Source: Brevundimonas sp. AAP58
GTDB lineage: Bacteria > Pseudomonadota > Alphaproteobacteria > Caulobacterales > Caulobacteraceae
Length of the DNA: 51,539 nt
Assembly (NCBI RefSeq): GCF_001295975.1
Contig: NZ_LJHU01000046.1
Location: forward strand, 1-51,539
Direction of reading: 5' to 3'
Shown: piece after piece, positions 35,444-44,851 of the stretch
Numbering within the stretch: position 1 is the first letter of the stretch
Layout: each line of letters opens with the position of its first letter
Translations under genes and position numbers: made by a program
Notes under the pieces: generated by a model
Database searches by the model: none
Told to the model about the DNA's origin: nothing
Seen by the model: only the letters and a program-made list of their open reading frames with translations

Positions 35444-37153
35444 ATGTCGATCCTCGCTGCCGCCTTCGCCGCCCTGCTCGTCGCCACGCCCGTCGCGGCC
35501 CAGGACGCGGCCCGTGATTCCGCCGTCGCCACGCTCCAGAGCGGGCGGCCCCTGGCGCCCGAACAGGCGGCCGTGACGCTCGATATCGCCGACCTCGCCA
35601 TCAAGGTCCTGCCCGAGACCCGGTCCATAGATGCTGTCGCGACCCTCAACTTCACCGCCAACGGCCCTGTCGAGCGGCTGATCGTGGATCTGGACGAGCG
35701 CTTCACCATCACCGAGGTCGCCGTCGACGGCGTCACCCTGTCGGCCGATGACGGCTGGGGTCAGTCTGACGGTCGGCTTTGGGCTCGACTCCCGGCGACC
35801 TTGGCTGTCGGCGGCTCCGCCACCCTGCGTGTCGCCTATTCCGGTCGGCCGAGGGTGGCCCCCAACCCACCGTGGGACGGTGGCTTCGTCTGGGCAACCG
35901 CGCCGACGGGCGAACCCTGGATCGCCACCGCCGTTCAGGGCGAGGGCTGCGACCTGTTCTGGCCGTGCATCGATTCCAGCCTGTCAGAGCCCGGCCGCGT
36001 CGATCTGCACATCACCGTTCCGTCCAACCTGTCCGCGCCGTCGAATGGCCGCTTTCTGGGCACGGTCGATCATGGTGACGGCTGGACCACCTGGAACTGG
36101 TCGGCGCGCGACATCAATCCCTATGCCGTGGCGCTGAACATCGGTCCCTATGAGAAGGTCGAGGCGACCTATCAGAGCCGGTTCGGCAACAGCTTCCCGA
36201 TGGAATACTGGCACCTGAGGTCCGACGACCCGGCCAAGGTCGCGGGCCTGTTCGCCCAGTTCCGGCCGATGATGGACTTCTTCGAGGCGACCATCGGCCC
36301 CTATCCGTTCGCCGACGAGAAGATGGGCGTGGTCGAGACCCCGCACCTGGGCATGGAACACCAGACCATCAACGCCTACGGCAACGGCTACCGGATCGAC
36401 CTGCGCGGCTACGACTGGTTGCTCCAGCACGAGCTGGCCCACGAGTGGTTCGGCAACCAGATGACCCATGCCAACATCGACGACTTCTGGCTGCACGAGG
36501 GCCTGGGCACCTATATGCAGCCGCTGTATGCGCGCTGGCTGCACGGCGACCGCTACATGCAGATCGAGCTGGGCGAGCTGCACGCCAGTCTGGCCAACAT
36601 CTTCCCGATCGTGCGGGACGAGGAGCTCGTGGGGAGCGCTTATCTCAGCGGCCAGGGTGCCGGCAACGACATCTATTTCAAGGGCGCGCTCGTCGCCCAC
36701 ACCCTGCGAATGCTGATCGGCGACGAGGCGTTCTTCCGCTCGCTGAGGGTCCTGATCTATGGCCACCCGGACCCGCAACCCGGCAGCTTCACCACCATGC
36801 GCCGCTCGACGCGCGACTTCGTCCGAATCGTCGAGGCCGAGACAGGCCAGGAGCTGAGCTGGTTCTTCGAGGCCTATCTGCTCAACGGCGATCTGCCGGT
36901 TCTGAACCAGAGCCGCGAGGGCGACCGGTTGACCCTGTCATGGCAAGTCTCCGGCTACAGCGCCGGCGTGCCCTTCCGCATGCCGGTCGAGGTCGAGATC
37001 GACGGCGTCGTGACGACCGTCCCGATGACCGACGGCCGGGGCGAGATCAGCGTCCCCGCAAACGCCTCCGTCCTGATCGATCCGGAGAACAAGGTGCTCA
37101 GGCGGCTAGATCTGATCGAGACCTACAGGGCCTCACGCACCCGCCCGAACTGA
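35444..37153 (+). CDS. M1-family zinc aminopeptidase, exported
   Basis: 569 aa from the ATG at 35444; an upstream ATG at 35363 lies in the rpmB terminator and is rejected. A signal ends ATPVAAQ. After an N-terminal beta domain comes the substrate-anchoring loop GMEHQ and the zinc site HELAHEWFGN, with His329, His333 and Glu352 in the HEXXH-X18-E spacing. It lacks the long ERAP-like C-terminal domain, so it belongs to the shorter bacterial M1 group. It should cleave N-terminal residues from peptides in the periplasm. The convergent gene ends 4 bp away. Confidence 0.95.
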   Translation: MSILAAAFAALLVATPVAAQDAARDSAVATLQSGRPLAPEQAAVTLDIADLAIKVLPETRSIDAVATLNFTANGPVERLIVDLDERFTITEVAVDGVTLSADDGWGQSDGRLWARLPATLAVGGSATLRVAYSGRPRVAPNPPWDGGFVWATAPTGEPWIATAVQGEGCDLFWPCIDSSLSEPGRVDLHITVPSNLSAPSNGRFLGTVDHGDGWTTWNWSARDINPYAVALNIGPYEKVEATYQSRFGNSFPMEYWHLRSDDPAKVAGLFAQFRPMMDFFEATIGPYPFADEKMGVVETPHLGMEHQTINAYGNGYRIDLRGYDWLLQHELAHEWFGNQMTHANIDDFWLHEGLGTYMQPLYARWLHGDRYMQIELGELHASLANIFPIVRDEELVGSAYLSGQGAGNDIYFKGALVAHTLRMLIGDEAFFRSLRVLIYGHPDPQPGSFTTMRRSTRDFVRIVEAETGQELSWFFEAYLLNGDLPVLNQSREGDRLTLSWQVSGYSAGVPFRMPVEVEIDGVVTTVPMTDGRGEISVPANASVLIDPENKVLRRLDLIETYRASRTRPN

Positions 37154-37157
37154 GCGA

Positions 37158-37955
37158 TCAGGCCGCCCGCGCCGTCTCGTCCTCGGCCACGGCCGTGATC
37201 GACTGACGCACCCACTCGCAGGTCCCCTGCGTCGACAGGAAGGCGATGTCGGCCGCATCCCGCCCGCAGGCGATCCGCACCAGCCCCTCGATCGGCGCCA
37301 GCCGCGTCGGATCGACCAGCCACCATCCGTTCGACAGCCACACCTCGAAGATGGCGTGGAAATCCGGCGGGTTCAGCTGATCGGCATAGGCGCTGACCGC
37401 TCGCGCCGGAATGCCCGACGCCCGGCAGAGCGTGATCCCCAGATGGGTGAAGTCCCGGCACACGCCCGCCCGGTCGATGAAGGTGCGCGCCGCCGTCGTC
37501 TCGCTGTCGGACACGCCGCGCTCATAGTCGATGTTCTCGGCAATCCAGTCCAGGATGGCCAGCACCCGCTCCCCGCCCTCGGTCCCGCCGAACTGGCGCT
37601 CGACGAACCGCCCGAACTGGTCAGATGGGCAATAGCGGCTGGGCCATAGATAGGTCAGGACGTCGGCCGGCAGATCGTTCCAGTCCTGCTGCGTCGCGCC
37701 CGGCGGCAGGCCCATCAGGCGGCCGTTGTCGACCAGGGCCTCGTAGTGGACCGCCACCTCGCCAGACAGTCGCGCCCTGAGCGTCCGTGCGCCAAAGTCC
37801 GCGTCGACGTCTTCGTGAAAGCTCCGCTCGGGCGTCACCGTCAGCTGCTCGTGCAGGATTTCCTGCCCCGGCCAGCGCGCCGCATGGATCTTGTAGATCG
37901 CATCCGTCGGCGGATCGAAGCGATAGACCAGCTCGGCGCGAACGCGGATCTTCAT
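37158..37955 (-). CDS. Transglutaminase-like cysteine peptidase family protein
   Basis: 265 aa from the ATG at 37955. The N-terminal beta domain (MKIRVRAELVYRFD, WPGQEILHEQL) precedes the transglutaminase-like core with the triad Cys in AGVCRDFTHLG, His in PPDFHAIFEVWL and Asp in WWLVDPTRL. No signal peptide is apparent, so it is cytosolic. Family members are often annotated as transglutaminases but many are peptidases or have no tested activity. Confidence 0.92.
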   Translation of the reverse strand: MKIRVRAELVYRFDPPTDAIYKIHAARWPGQEILHEQLTVTPERSFHEDVDADFGARTLRARLSGEVAVHYEALVDNGRLMGLPPGATQQDWNDLPADVLTYLWPSRYCPSDQFGRFVERQFGGTEGGERVLAILDWIAENIDYERGVSDSETTAARTFIDRAGVCRDFTHLGITLCRASGIPARAVSAYADQLNPPDFHAIFEVWLSNGWWLVDPTRLAPIEGLVRIACGRDAADIAFLSTQGTCEWVRQSITAVAEDETARAA

Positions 37956-38082
37956 GGATGGCCTTAGGATGGAGGGCTCCACGGCAACGCCGCCGCTTGG
38001 GCCGTCGTTCCGGAGGCGGTCGTCTAGCAGTTTTCACGGTCGTTGAAAGAGCGTTGGGTGCCGCGGCCCGCGGGTCCCTGTC

Positions 38083-39057
38083 TCACCGCCACAGCCACTG
38101 GGCGGCGGCCGTGTAAAGGGCGATCCCGGCCAGCAGGTTGAAGGGAAAGGTGATGGCCAGCGACGCCGTCACGAAGACGCCGGGATCGGCCTTGGGGGCC
38201 GCCACCCGCATGGCGGCGGGCACGGCGATGTAGGAGGCCGATCCCGCCAGCACCGCCAGCAGGGCCGCATCGCCGACGCCCAGCCCGGCCGCCTTCGCCA
38301 GGCCCAGGGCGATCGCGGCCGATACGACCGGAAACAGCAGGGCGAAGACGACGATCCGCGCGCTCAACTTCTTCGCGCCGTTCATGAGACCGCGCGCCGC
38401 GATCAGGCCGAGGTCGAGCAGGAAGAAGCACAGGGCACCCTGGAACAGAGGCCCGACGAACAGCTCGAGCCGCTCGTACCCCGCCTGACCCGAGATCGCC
38501 CCCACCGCGAACCCGCCCAGCAGCATCATGGAGGCCGCGCCGACCAGCACCTCACGCAGCACCACGCCCCGGTCGACAGGCTTGTCGGCCCCCGCCCCGC
38601 CCATCAGGATCAGGGCGGTCAGGATCGCCGGCGTCTCCATCAGCGCCAGCACGGCGGCCATGTAGCCCCCGGCGTCCAGCCCGATCGTCGCCAGATGCTG
38701 TTGTCCCGCCGCGAACGTCACCACCGACACCGACCCATAGGCGCCGGCGACGGCGCAGATCGTGGCCTTGTCCAGCTTCTTCGAGCCCCTGAGCCACAGC
38801 CAGACCAGCAGCGGCATGAGCGCGCTCATGGCCACGCCGATGGCCCCGGCCGTCAGGAAGTCGCCGTTGAGCCCGGCCGCGCGGGCCTCGACCCCGCCTT
38901 TGAAGCCGATCGCCATCATCAGATAGAGCGACAGCGCCTTGGTCACGGGCTCCGGGATCGCCAGGTCCGAGCGCAAGAAGGCGGCCAGAGCCCCGACGAA
39001 GAAGAACAGGATGGCGGGCGAGGTGAGCAGCGCCAGGCTGGCGGAAAGATCGGGCAT
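38083..39057 (-). CDS. SbtA-like sodium-dependent bicarbonate permease
   Basis: 324 aa from the ATG at 39057. About ten hydrophobic helices in two inverted halves, with LTSPAILFFFVGALAAFLRSDLAIPE at the N-terminus, SLYLMMAIGFKGG and AGSASYIAVPAAMRVAAPKADPG near the end, all SbtA-family signatures. Cyanobacterial SbtA imports bicarbonate with sodium; activity here is inferred. It is divergent from a LysR regulator, which probably controls it. The gamma-carbonic anhydrase gene is 15 kb away. Confidence 0.9.
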   Translation of the reverse strand: MPDLSASLALLTSPAILFFFVGALAAFLRSDLAIPEPVTKALSLYLMMAIGFKGGVEARAAGLNGDFLTAGAIGVAMSALMPLLVWLWLRGSKKLDKATICAVAGAYGSVSVVTFAAGQQHLATIGLDAGGYMAAVLALMETPAILTALILMGGAGADKPVDRGVVLREVLVGAASMMLLGGFAVGAISGQAGYERLELFVGPLFQGALCFFLLDLGLIAARGLMNGAKKLSARIVVFALLFPVVSAAIALGLAKAAGLGVGDAALLAVLAGSASYIAVPAAMRVAAPKADPGVFVTASLAITFPFNLLAGIALYTAAAQWLWR

Positions 39058-39115
39058 AGGCAGGGTTCCGGCGAGAGGCGGCGCCGTGTGCCCGCCCGAG
39101 CTTGACCATTCCAGT

Positions 39116-39139
39116 TTATTGACCTGATACACGTCATAA
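39116..39139. promoter_or_regulatory. Candidate LysR operator between sbtA and the regulator gene
   Basis: TTATTGAC (39116-39123) and GTCATAA (39133-39139) form an imperfect inverted repeat in the 96-bp divergent region, with the T-N11-A geometry expected for LysR proteins. Confidence 0.4.
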
Positions 39140-39153
39140 CGGATGCTCATGAC

Positions 39154-40053
39154 ATGAGCAGCCGTCCTCTCGACCTCGATATCGACCTCCTGCGCACCTT
39201 CGTGACGGTGGTGGAGACGCGCAGCTTCACCCGCGCGGCCGCCCTGCTGAACCGGACCCAGCCCGCCATCAGCCTGCAGATCCGACGGCTGGAGACCCAG
39301 CTCGGCTCGCCCCTGATCGACCGAACAGGCCGCTCCGTGGCCTTGACGACCGAAGGCGCGGCCCTCCTGCCCCAGGCCCGCCGCCTGCTGCGTCTGAACG
39401 ATGAGATTGTGGCGACGCTGGGCGAAGGCGATCTGGAGGGCGAGGTCCGCTTCGGCGCGCCCGAGGACATCGCCACGCTTCACCTGCCCGGCATCCTGGG
39501 GGCCTTCGCGCGCAGTCATCCGAGGATCCGCCTGTCGGTGACGTGCGACTTCACCGCCAACCTGCTGGATCAGATGTCGCGAGGGATGCTGGACCTGGCC
39601 CTCATCAAGCGCGAACCTGTGGGGCCCGAACTGGGGGCGAGCGTCTGGAAAGAGCCGCTGGTCTGGGTGGCGCAGGACCTGGCGCTGGCCGCAGAGACGC
39701 CCCTGCCCCTGATCGTCGCGCCCGCGCCCGACATCTATCGCAAGCGGGCGCTGGCCGCGCTTCAGTCTGCGGGCATCGCGTTTCGCCCCGCGTTCACCTC
39801 ACCCAGCCTCGCCGGCCAGATGGCGGCGCTCAGGGCCGGACTGGGGGTCAGCGTCCTGCCCGCCGCCATGATCCCCCGCGATCTGGTGGTCATCGCCGAC
39901 CCCCTGCCGCCCCTGCCCGACAGCGAGATCGCCCTGGTCAGCGCGAGTGGCACGGGCGGCCCGGCGGGGCTACTGGCGCAGGAAGTGCTGAGAGCGCTGG
40001 AGCGGGGGCCTCGAAACGTCGAAAGGCCCGCCGGTTTCCCGACGGGCCTTTGA
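39154..40053 (+). CDS. LysR-family regulator, divergent from sbtA
   Basis: 299 aa. The winged-helix N-terminus reads LDIDLLRTFVTVVETRSFTRAAALLNRTQPAISLQIRRLE, a classic LysR HTH, followed by the two-lobed effector domain. The effector is unknown; the divergent transporter suggests inorganic carbon status or a related signal. The end of the gene forms a terminator stem, so the stop codon lies in the terminator. Confidence 0.94.
   Translation: MSSRPLDLDIDLLRTFVTVVETRSFTRAAALLNRTQPAISLQIRRLETQLGSPLIDRTGRSVALTTEGAALLPQARRLLRLNDEIVATLGEGDLEGEVRFGAPEDIATLHLPGILGAFARSHPRIRLSVTCDFTANLLDQMSRGMLDLALIKREPVGPELGASVWKEPLVWVAQDLALAAETPLPLIVAPAPDIYRKRALAALQSAGIAFRPAFTSPSLAGQMAALRAGLGVSVLPAAMIPRDLVVIADPLPPLPDSEIALVSASGTGGPAGLLAQEVLRALERGPRNVERPAGFPTGL
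40022..40051. terminator. Terminator stem at the end of the LysR gene
   Basis: AAAGGCCCG and CGGGCCTTT pair around a 12-nt loop, with the LysR stop codon beginning in the last base. It sits between the convergent LysR and ctrA genes and could stop both transcripts; the T tract is short. Confidence 0.55.
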
Positions 40054-40075
40054 AGCTTCAGCGATCAACTGCCTG

Positions 40076-40777
<702 letters not shown>

Positions 40778-40844
40778 TCATGCCCCTCCAGGCAAAGCTT
40801 GACCGTATGAACCCGGGCACACGCACGGGTAACCTTGTTCGCGA

Positions 40845-40944
40845 GTTAACCGGCGAAAACCTTAAGAACGGTTAATGGCCTCCCCGTGACCGATTCGTAG
40901 GCTGATTTGCGAATCGGCGTCGAGAGTCCGCGAGTCAAGGAGTC
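40845..40944. promoter_or_regulatory. ctrA promoter region: TTAA half-sites and a cluster of five GANTC sites
   Basis: TTAA cores occur in GTTAAC (40845-40850), CTTAAG (40861-40866) and GTTAAT (40871-40876); the last two are 6 bp apart rather than the canonical 7. GANTC sites lie at 40892, 40911, 40924, 40932 and 40940. In Caulobacter the ctrA P1 promoter responds to CcrM methylation at GANTC and CtrA regulates its own gene. Confidence 0.65.
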
Positions 40945-41033
40945 GAAATTTTCTCGCGCCGTTCACGGCTACGTCCGCTTCTGACGCACGTCAGGATTAT
41001 CTTCCTATCGCGAGTTCAGCCAGGGAGGCGCGC

Positions 41034-41405
41034 GTGAGGGAGCCCTACAGGGTGGCGGTCAATGAGCGGGACAGGCTGCACGCCGACCTGGTGATGCAGC
41101 TGGTGGCCGTGCGGCTGGGGGTGCCGACCGAGACGATCCGCCGGACCAGCCGCCTGCCCGTCCCGGCGCTTCGGGCCAGGCGGGTGGCGATGTATCTGGC
41201 CCACGTCGCCCTGGGCTGGCAGCTGGAACGGGTCGGCCATGCCTTCGGCGTCAATCGCCAGACGGCGTCCAACGCCGCGACCCGCATCGAGGATGCCCGC
41301 GAGCACGAGGCCCTGAACCAGCTGCTGGAGGAACTGGAGGACGCCATTCACGCCGTCGTCGACGCCCCGCCGCCGGACCTGTCGGGGCTGGGAGAAGTGG
41401 CATGA
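41034..41405 (+). CDS. DnaA-domain-IV-like helix-turn-helix protein
   Basis: 123 aa, GTG start with AGGGAGG 6 nt upstream. The core RRVAMYLAHVALGWQLERVGHAFGVNRQTASNAATRIEDAR resembles the DnaA C-terminal DNA-binding domain, where a YLA helix, a GRAFG-like turn and a recognition helix read the DnaA box. The ATPase domain is absent. It is translationally coupled to the DUF6456 gene (ATGA overlap) and divergent from ctrA, sharing the GANTC-rich region, so a cell-cycle role is possible but unproved. Confidence 0.85.
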   Translation: MREPYRVAVNERDRLHADLVMQLVAVRLGVPTETIRRTSRLPVPALRARRVAMYLAHVALGWQLERVGHAFGVNRQTASNAATRIEDAREHEALNQLLEELEDAIHAVVDAPPPDLSGLGEVA

Positions 41406-42118
41406 GCGCCTCGGTCGAGCGCGCGCGCCGCATGCTGTCCCGCCCCGGCGCCTGGATCGACACGGTCGTTCCGGACCGAACCTACGCCCTGCGACTGGGC
41501 CCGACCCGGAACCACCGCGCCATCACGACCCTCGACGAGACCGTATTCCGCGCCCTGATCGAGACCCCCGGACTGCGCCGGCGCGCGAAAGGCGGCTGGG
41601 AGGCCCGCGACGCCCCTCGGCCGGAGCGTCCGGCGCCCGTCGGAGCCCCGGGCCGAATCGAGGGCGAACGCATCCTGATGGAGGCCGACGGCCGCCCCCG
41701 CCGTGTCCGCGCTAACCTGGGCCAGAGCCCGCTGCAGCGGCTGGCCCTCCGCTGCGACGCAGACGGTCGCCCCTTTCTGACGCCGGCCGAGGTCGCGGCC
41801 GGCCTGCGGCTGGGCCTGGACGCGGAGAAGGCGCTATCCGGCCCCTCGCTGACCATGCGCTGGGACGCCCTGCCGCGTTCCGGCGGAGGCTCCGCCGCCC
41901 GTGTCGAACCCGGCGACCGCGCCCTCAACGCCGCCGACCGCGTCAGACGCGCGCTGGCCGCCTGCCCGGCCGACACCCGCGCGATGCTGGATCACATCTG
42001 CATCCGGGGCGCGACGCTTGGGCTGGCCGAGGAGACGCTGTCTCTGCGGCGGAGAGCGGGGCGGGACATGCTGAAGCGCGGGCTGGCGGCGCTGGCTCGC
42101 TACTATGGCGTGGGCTGA
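41402..42118 (+). CDS. DUF6456-domain protein
   Basis: 238 aa. The N-terminal half is basic and Pro-rich with short conserved stretches (YALRLGPTRNHRAITTLDETVFRALIE); residues 105-130 (ILMEADGRPRRVRANLGQSPLQRL) contain a possible small domain. The C-terminal DUF6456 part reads LNAADRVRRALAACPADTRAMLDHICIRG with a following HTH-like helix pair (LGLAEETLSLRRRAGRDMLKRGL). It is probably a DNA-binding partner of the preceding HTH protein. Function unknown. Confidence 0.8.
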   Translation: MSASVERARRMLSRPGAWIDTVVPDRTYALRLGPTRNHRAITTLDETVFRALIETPGLRRRAKGGWEARDAPRPERPAPVGAPGRIEGERILMEADGRPRRVRANLGQSPLQRLALRCDADGRPFLTPAEVAAGLRLGLDAEKALSGPSLTMRWDALPRSGGGSAARVEPGDRALNAADRVRRALAACPADTRAMLDHICIRGATLGLAEETLSLRRRAGRDMLKRGLAALARYYGVG

Positions 42119-42215
42119 GCGGGCCGAAGAGCGGACGTCGAGGACTTCGGCTATGGGTAGGAAGCGGACCTTCCGATCAGTTGCGGAGAAGGTCGATTGA
42201 GGAAATGCTTGCCGG

Positions 42216-42401
42216 ATGGAACATGAACTTTCTGGCGTCCAAATCGAGGCGGCGGCCCGGCAACTCTATCGGATAGGCCGCCACCACCACTGGTTCAGCG
42301 GCCCGCCGGATTATCGCGAAATGGACGCTATCGCGGTCAGTGAGTTCGAGGGTTTGGTGGAGGAAATTCTTCGGGCGGCGGGAAACGCACGGCCTGCCTA
42401 A
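42216..42401 (+). CDS. Small hypothetical protein
   Basis: 61 aa. MEHELSGVQIEAAARQLYRIGRHHHW, an acidic C-terminal helix and a Pro break (GPPDYREMDA) suggest a folded helical peptide. GGA lies 6-8 nt upstream, a modest RBS. An antisense frame covers the same bases but has no better codon bias or RBS. I do not recognise a family. Confidence 0.5.
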   Translation: MEHELSGVQIEAAARQLYRIGRHHHWFSGPPDYREMDAIAVSEFEGLVEEILRAAGNARPA

Positions 42402-42432
42402 GGTTCGCAACGGGTCGAAAACCGAACTCGAC

Positions 42433-42861
42433 CTACGCCGCCGCCATCGCCTCGGCGCGAATCCGCCCCACCATGGCGTTCAGCCCGTTGGCCCGCTGCC
42501 GCGTCAACGCCTGGGGCAGCCCCAGCCGGTCCAGCGCCGCCCTGGCGTCGAAGGAGAGGATGTCGCCGGGTGCCTGCCCGGAGTACAACTTCAACAGTAG
42601 GGCCACATTCCCCTTGGAGATGGCGCTGTCGCTGTCGGCACGGAACGTCAGCCGGTCGCCGTCCCGTCCGGTGGCCAGCCAGACCTGGGCCGCGCATCCG
42701 GGCACCTTGTTGGCCTCGATCCGGTCCGCATCCGGCAGCGGCGCCAGCCCCTTGCCCAGGTCGATGACGTAGGCGATGCGCTGTTCCCAGTCCTCCAGGA
42801 CCTCGAAGTCCTCGATCAGTTCGGCGAGGGTGTCCTCGATGGGATTGGCGGCGGCGGTCAT
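42433..42861 (-). CDS. sufE: SufE-family sulfur acceptor
   Basis: 142 aa. Active-site Cys56 is in KVPGCAAQVWL, with the surrounding DWEQRIAYVIDLGK and the C-terminal LPQALTRQRANGLNAMVGRIR typical of SufE. It takes persulfide from SufS and passes it to SufB in Fe-S cluster assembly. The gene is divergent from the DivJ-like kinase gene. Other suf genes are not in the window. Confidence 0.95.
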   Translation of the reverse strand: MTAAANPIEDTLAELIEDFEVLEDWEQRIAYVIDLGKGLAPLPDADRIEANKVPGCAAQVWLATGRDGDRLTFRADSDSAISKGNVALLLKLYSGQAPGDILSFDARAALDRLGLPQALTRQRANGLNAMVGRIRAEAMAAA

Positions 42862-43054
42862 GCCCGCGACATAGGCCCCGTGCCGATCAGGGACAACCGC
42901 GACATCGTTCCACGACCCGGACCCCGTCGCCCCCCGAAATCGAGTCGCCCTGCGCGGGAGCGGGCTTTAGGCGACTCGTGCGCACGGCTACCCTGCAACG
43001 TTGGGCGAAAACCTCCTTCCCTTGCGGCCGTCGCCCCGGCCGTCCGGACCTCGC

Positions 43055-44755
43055 GTGACGCCAGCCCCCGCCCATACGCCAGAGGACGCGGCCGAACCCG
43101 GTCGACGGCTCTTCGAGGGCCGCAGCGCCGTCGTGGCCTGGCACGGCGGCTGGGCCGCCGCCGTGGTGGTGACGACCGTCGCCGCGATCTGGCTGGACCG
43201 TCTGACCGGGTCGGCGGCCTTCGGGGCGATGGCGATGATCGCTCCGGGGCTCGGCGGCCTGATGTTGCTGAGAAAGGACGGGCCGGGCGAGCGGTCCTTG
43301 GTGCTGGTCGGCTGGACGCTGGCGGCGGTGGCCACCCAGGTTCTGTCCGGCGGCCTGTCCGGACCGCTGGTCGGGTTCGCCATCATGCCCTTCGTCGCCG
43401 GCCTGGCGCTGGGCGGGCCTCGGCACGGCGTGCGGCTGGCTCAGGCTGGAGCCGCGGGGTCGGCCATTGCGGCGATCGGAGGCCAGCTTTCGGCCTGGTG
43501 GATCGGTCCGCCTGAGCCGCGCTATCTCGCGGCGGGTCTGTTCGCCCTGATTTCGGCCGGAGCGGCGGTTCTGGCCGTGCGGCTGTCGTGGCGGGTGCGC
43601 GAGCGTGTCCTGCTCGGCGCCGAAGACGATGCGCGGCGGGTCCGCGCCTTCCTCGACGCCCTGCCCGGCCTGACGCTGGTGATCGAGCCCGGCGGACGGC
43701 TCGTCGCCGACTATGGCGCGCCGCCGCCTGCGCTCGACCTCGCCGCCCTGCGCACTGACGGTCTGATGGCCTCCATCCATGCCCCGGACCGGGCCGCCGT
43801 GCTGTCGGCGATCGACGCGGCCCTGGCGGGCGAACGGTCCGAGTTTCGCTTCGCGCCGCGCCAGGCGCTGGACCGCCGCATCAACCTGGCGCTCCGGCGG
43901 ATCGGCGAACCCGGTGGCGCGCCCCTGGTGGTCGCCCAGGTGCTGGACGCCACCCGGCAGTTCGCCGTGGAGGTCGGGCTGGAAGCCGCCCGCGCCGAAG
44001 CCGAGGCCCGAGATGCCGGCAAGACCCGCTTCCTGGCCAATATGTCCCACGAACTGAGGACGCCGCTGAACGCCGTCATCGGCTTCTCCGACGCCATGCG
44101 CCAGCGCCTGTTCGGCCCCCTGCCCGTCCGCTACGCCGACTATGCCGACAGCATCCACGAGGCGGGCGGCCACCTTCTGGAACTGATCGGCGACGTGCTG
44201 GACGTCGCCAAGATCGAGGCGGAACGTTACGAGCTGTCGCGCGAGGTGTTCGACGCCCGCGACGCCGTCTCGGCCGCCGTGGCGCTTGTGCGGGTCACCG
44301 CCGCCGACAAGGGCGTGTCGCTGACCAGCCTGCTGCCAGACGACGCGGTCACCGTCGACGCCGACCGTCGCGCGCTCAAGCAGATCACGCTGAACCTCTT
44401 GTCCAACGCCATCAAGTTCACCCCGTCGGGCGGCTCGGTGACTCTGACGCTCGAGACCATAGGACCCTATCTGGAGCTCGTCGTCGCCGACACCGGCGTC
44501 GGCATCGCCAGGAAGGATCTGAAGCGGCTTGGCCGCCCCTTCGAACAGGCCGGCGGATCGGATCAGAAGGCGCAAGGCACGGGCCTGGGCCTGTCGCTGG
44601 TCCGCTCGCTGACCGAGCTTCACGGCGGACGCATGAGCCTGGACTCGACGCTCGGCGAAGGCACCGCCGTCACCGTCCGCATGCCGGTCGCCCGCACCGA
44701 ACGTCCCCCGCCGCCGGCGAACGGGGCCGAGATCGTTCCCCTGAACGCGCACTGA
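43055..44755 (+). CDS. DivJ/PleC-type membrane histidine kinase
   Basis: 566 aa from a GTG at 43055; a TTG at 43001 would add 18 residues and the start is uncertain. Five or six hydrophobic segments fill residues 25-195. A degenerate PAS-like segment follows, then HisKA with FLANMSHELRTPLNAVIGFSDAM (phospho-His332) and HATPase_c with NLLSNAIKFTPSGG, DTGVGI and GTGLGLSLVRSL. Length, topology and the HisKA sequence fit Caulobacter DivJ, which phosphorylates DivK and so controls CtrA. DivJ is favoured over a generic hybrid-free kinase, but not proved. Confidence 0.85.
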   Translation: MTPAPAHTPEDAAEPGRRLFEGRSAVVAWHGGWAAAVVVTTVAAIWLDRLTGSAAFGAMAMIAPGLGGLMLLRKDGPGERSLVLVGWTLAAVATQVLSGGLSGPLVGFAIMPFVAGLALGGPRHGVRLAQAGAAGSAIAAIGGQLSAWWIGPPEPRYLAAGLFALISAGAAVLAVRLSWRVRERVLLGAEDDARRVRAFLDALPGLTLVIEPGGRLVADYGAPPPALDLAALRTDGLMASIHAPDRAAVLSAIDAALAGERSEFRFAPRQALDRRINLALRRIGEPGGAPLVVAQVLDATRQFAVEVGLEAARAEAEARDAGKTRFLANMSHELRTPLNAVIGFSDAMRQRLFGPLPVRYADYADSIHEAGGHLLELIGDVLDVAKIEAERYELSREVFDARDAVSAAVALVRVTAADKGVSLTSLLPDDAVTVDADRRALKQITLNLLSNAIKFTPSGGSVTLTLETIGPYLELVVADTGVGIARKDLKRLGRPFEQAGGSDQKAQGTGLGLSLVRSLTELHGGRMSLDSTLGEGTAVTVRMPVARTERPPPPANGAEIVPLNAH

Positions 44756-44851
44756 GACGATGCCTTCGCCAAGGTTCCGCCTCACGAAGCGACGCAATTC
44801 GATGTTAGACGTTCATCCCGTGAACACGGTGAAGCTGGAGCCCCTCCCCGC

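Noticed and set aside
40861..40876. A canonical CtrA box (TTAA-N7-TTAA) before ctrA
   Set aside because: The TTAA cores are 6 bp apart, so only half-sites are claimed.
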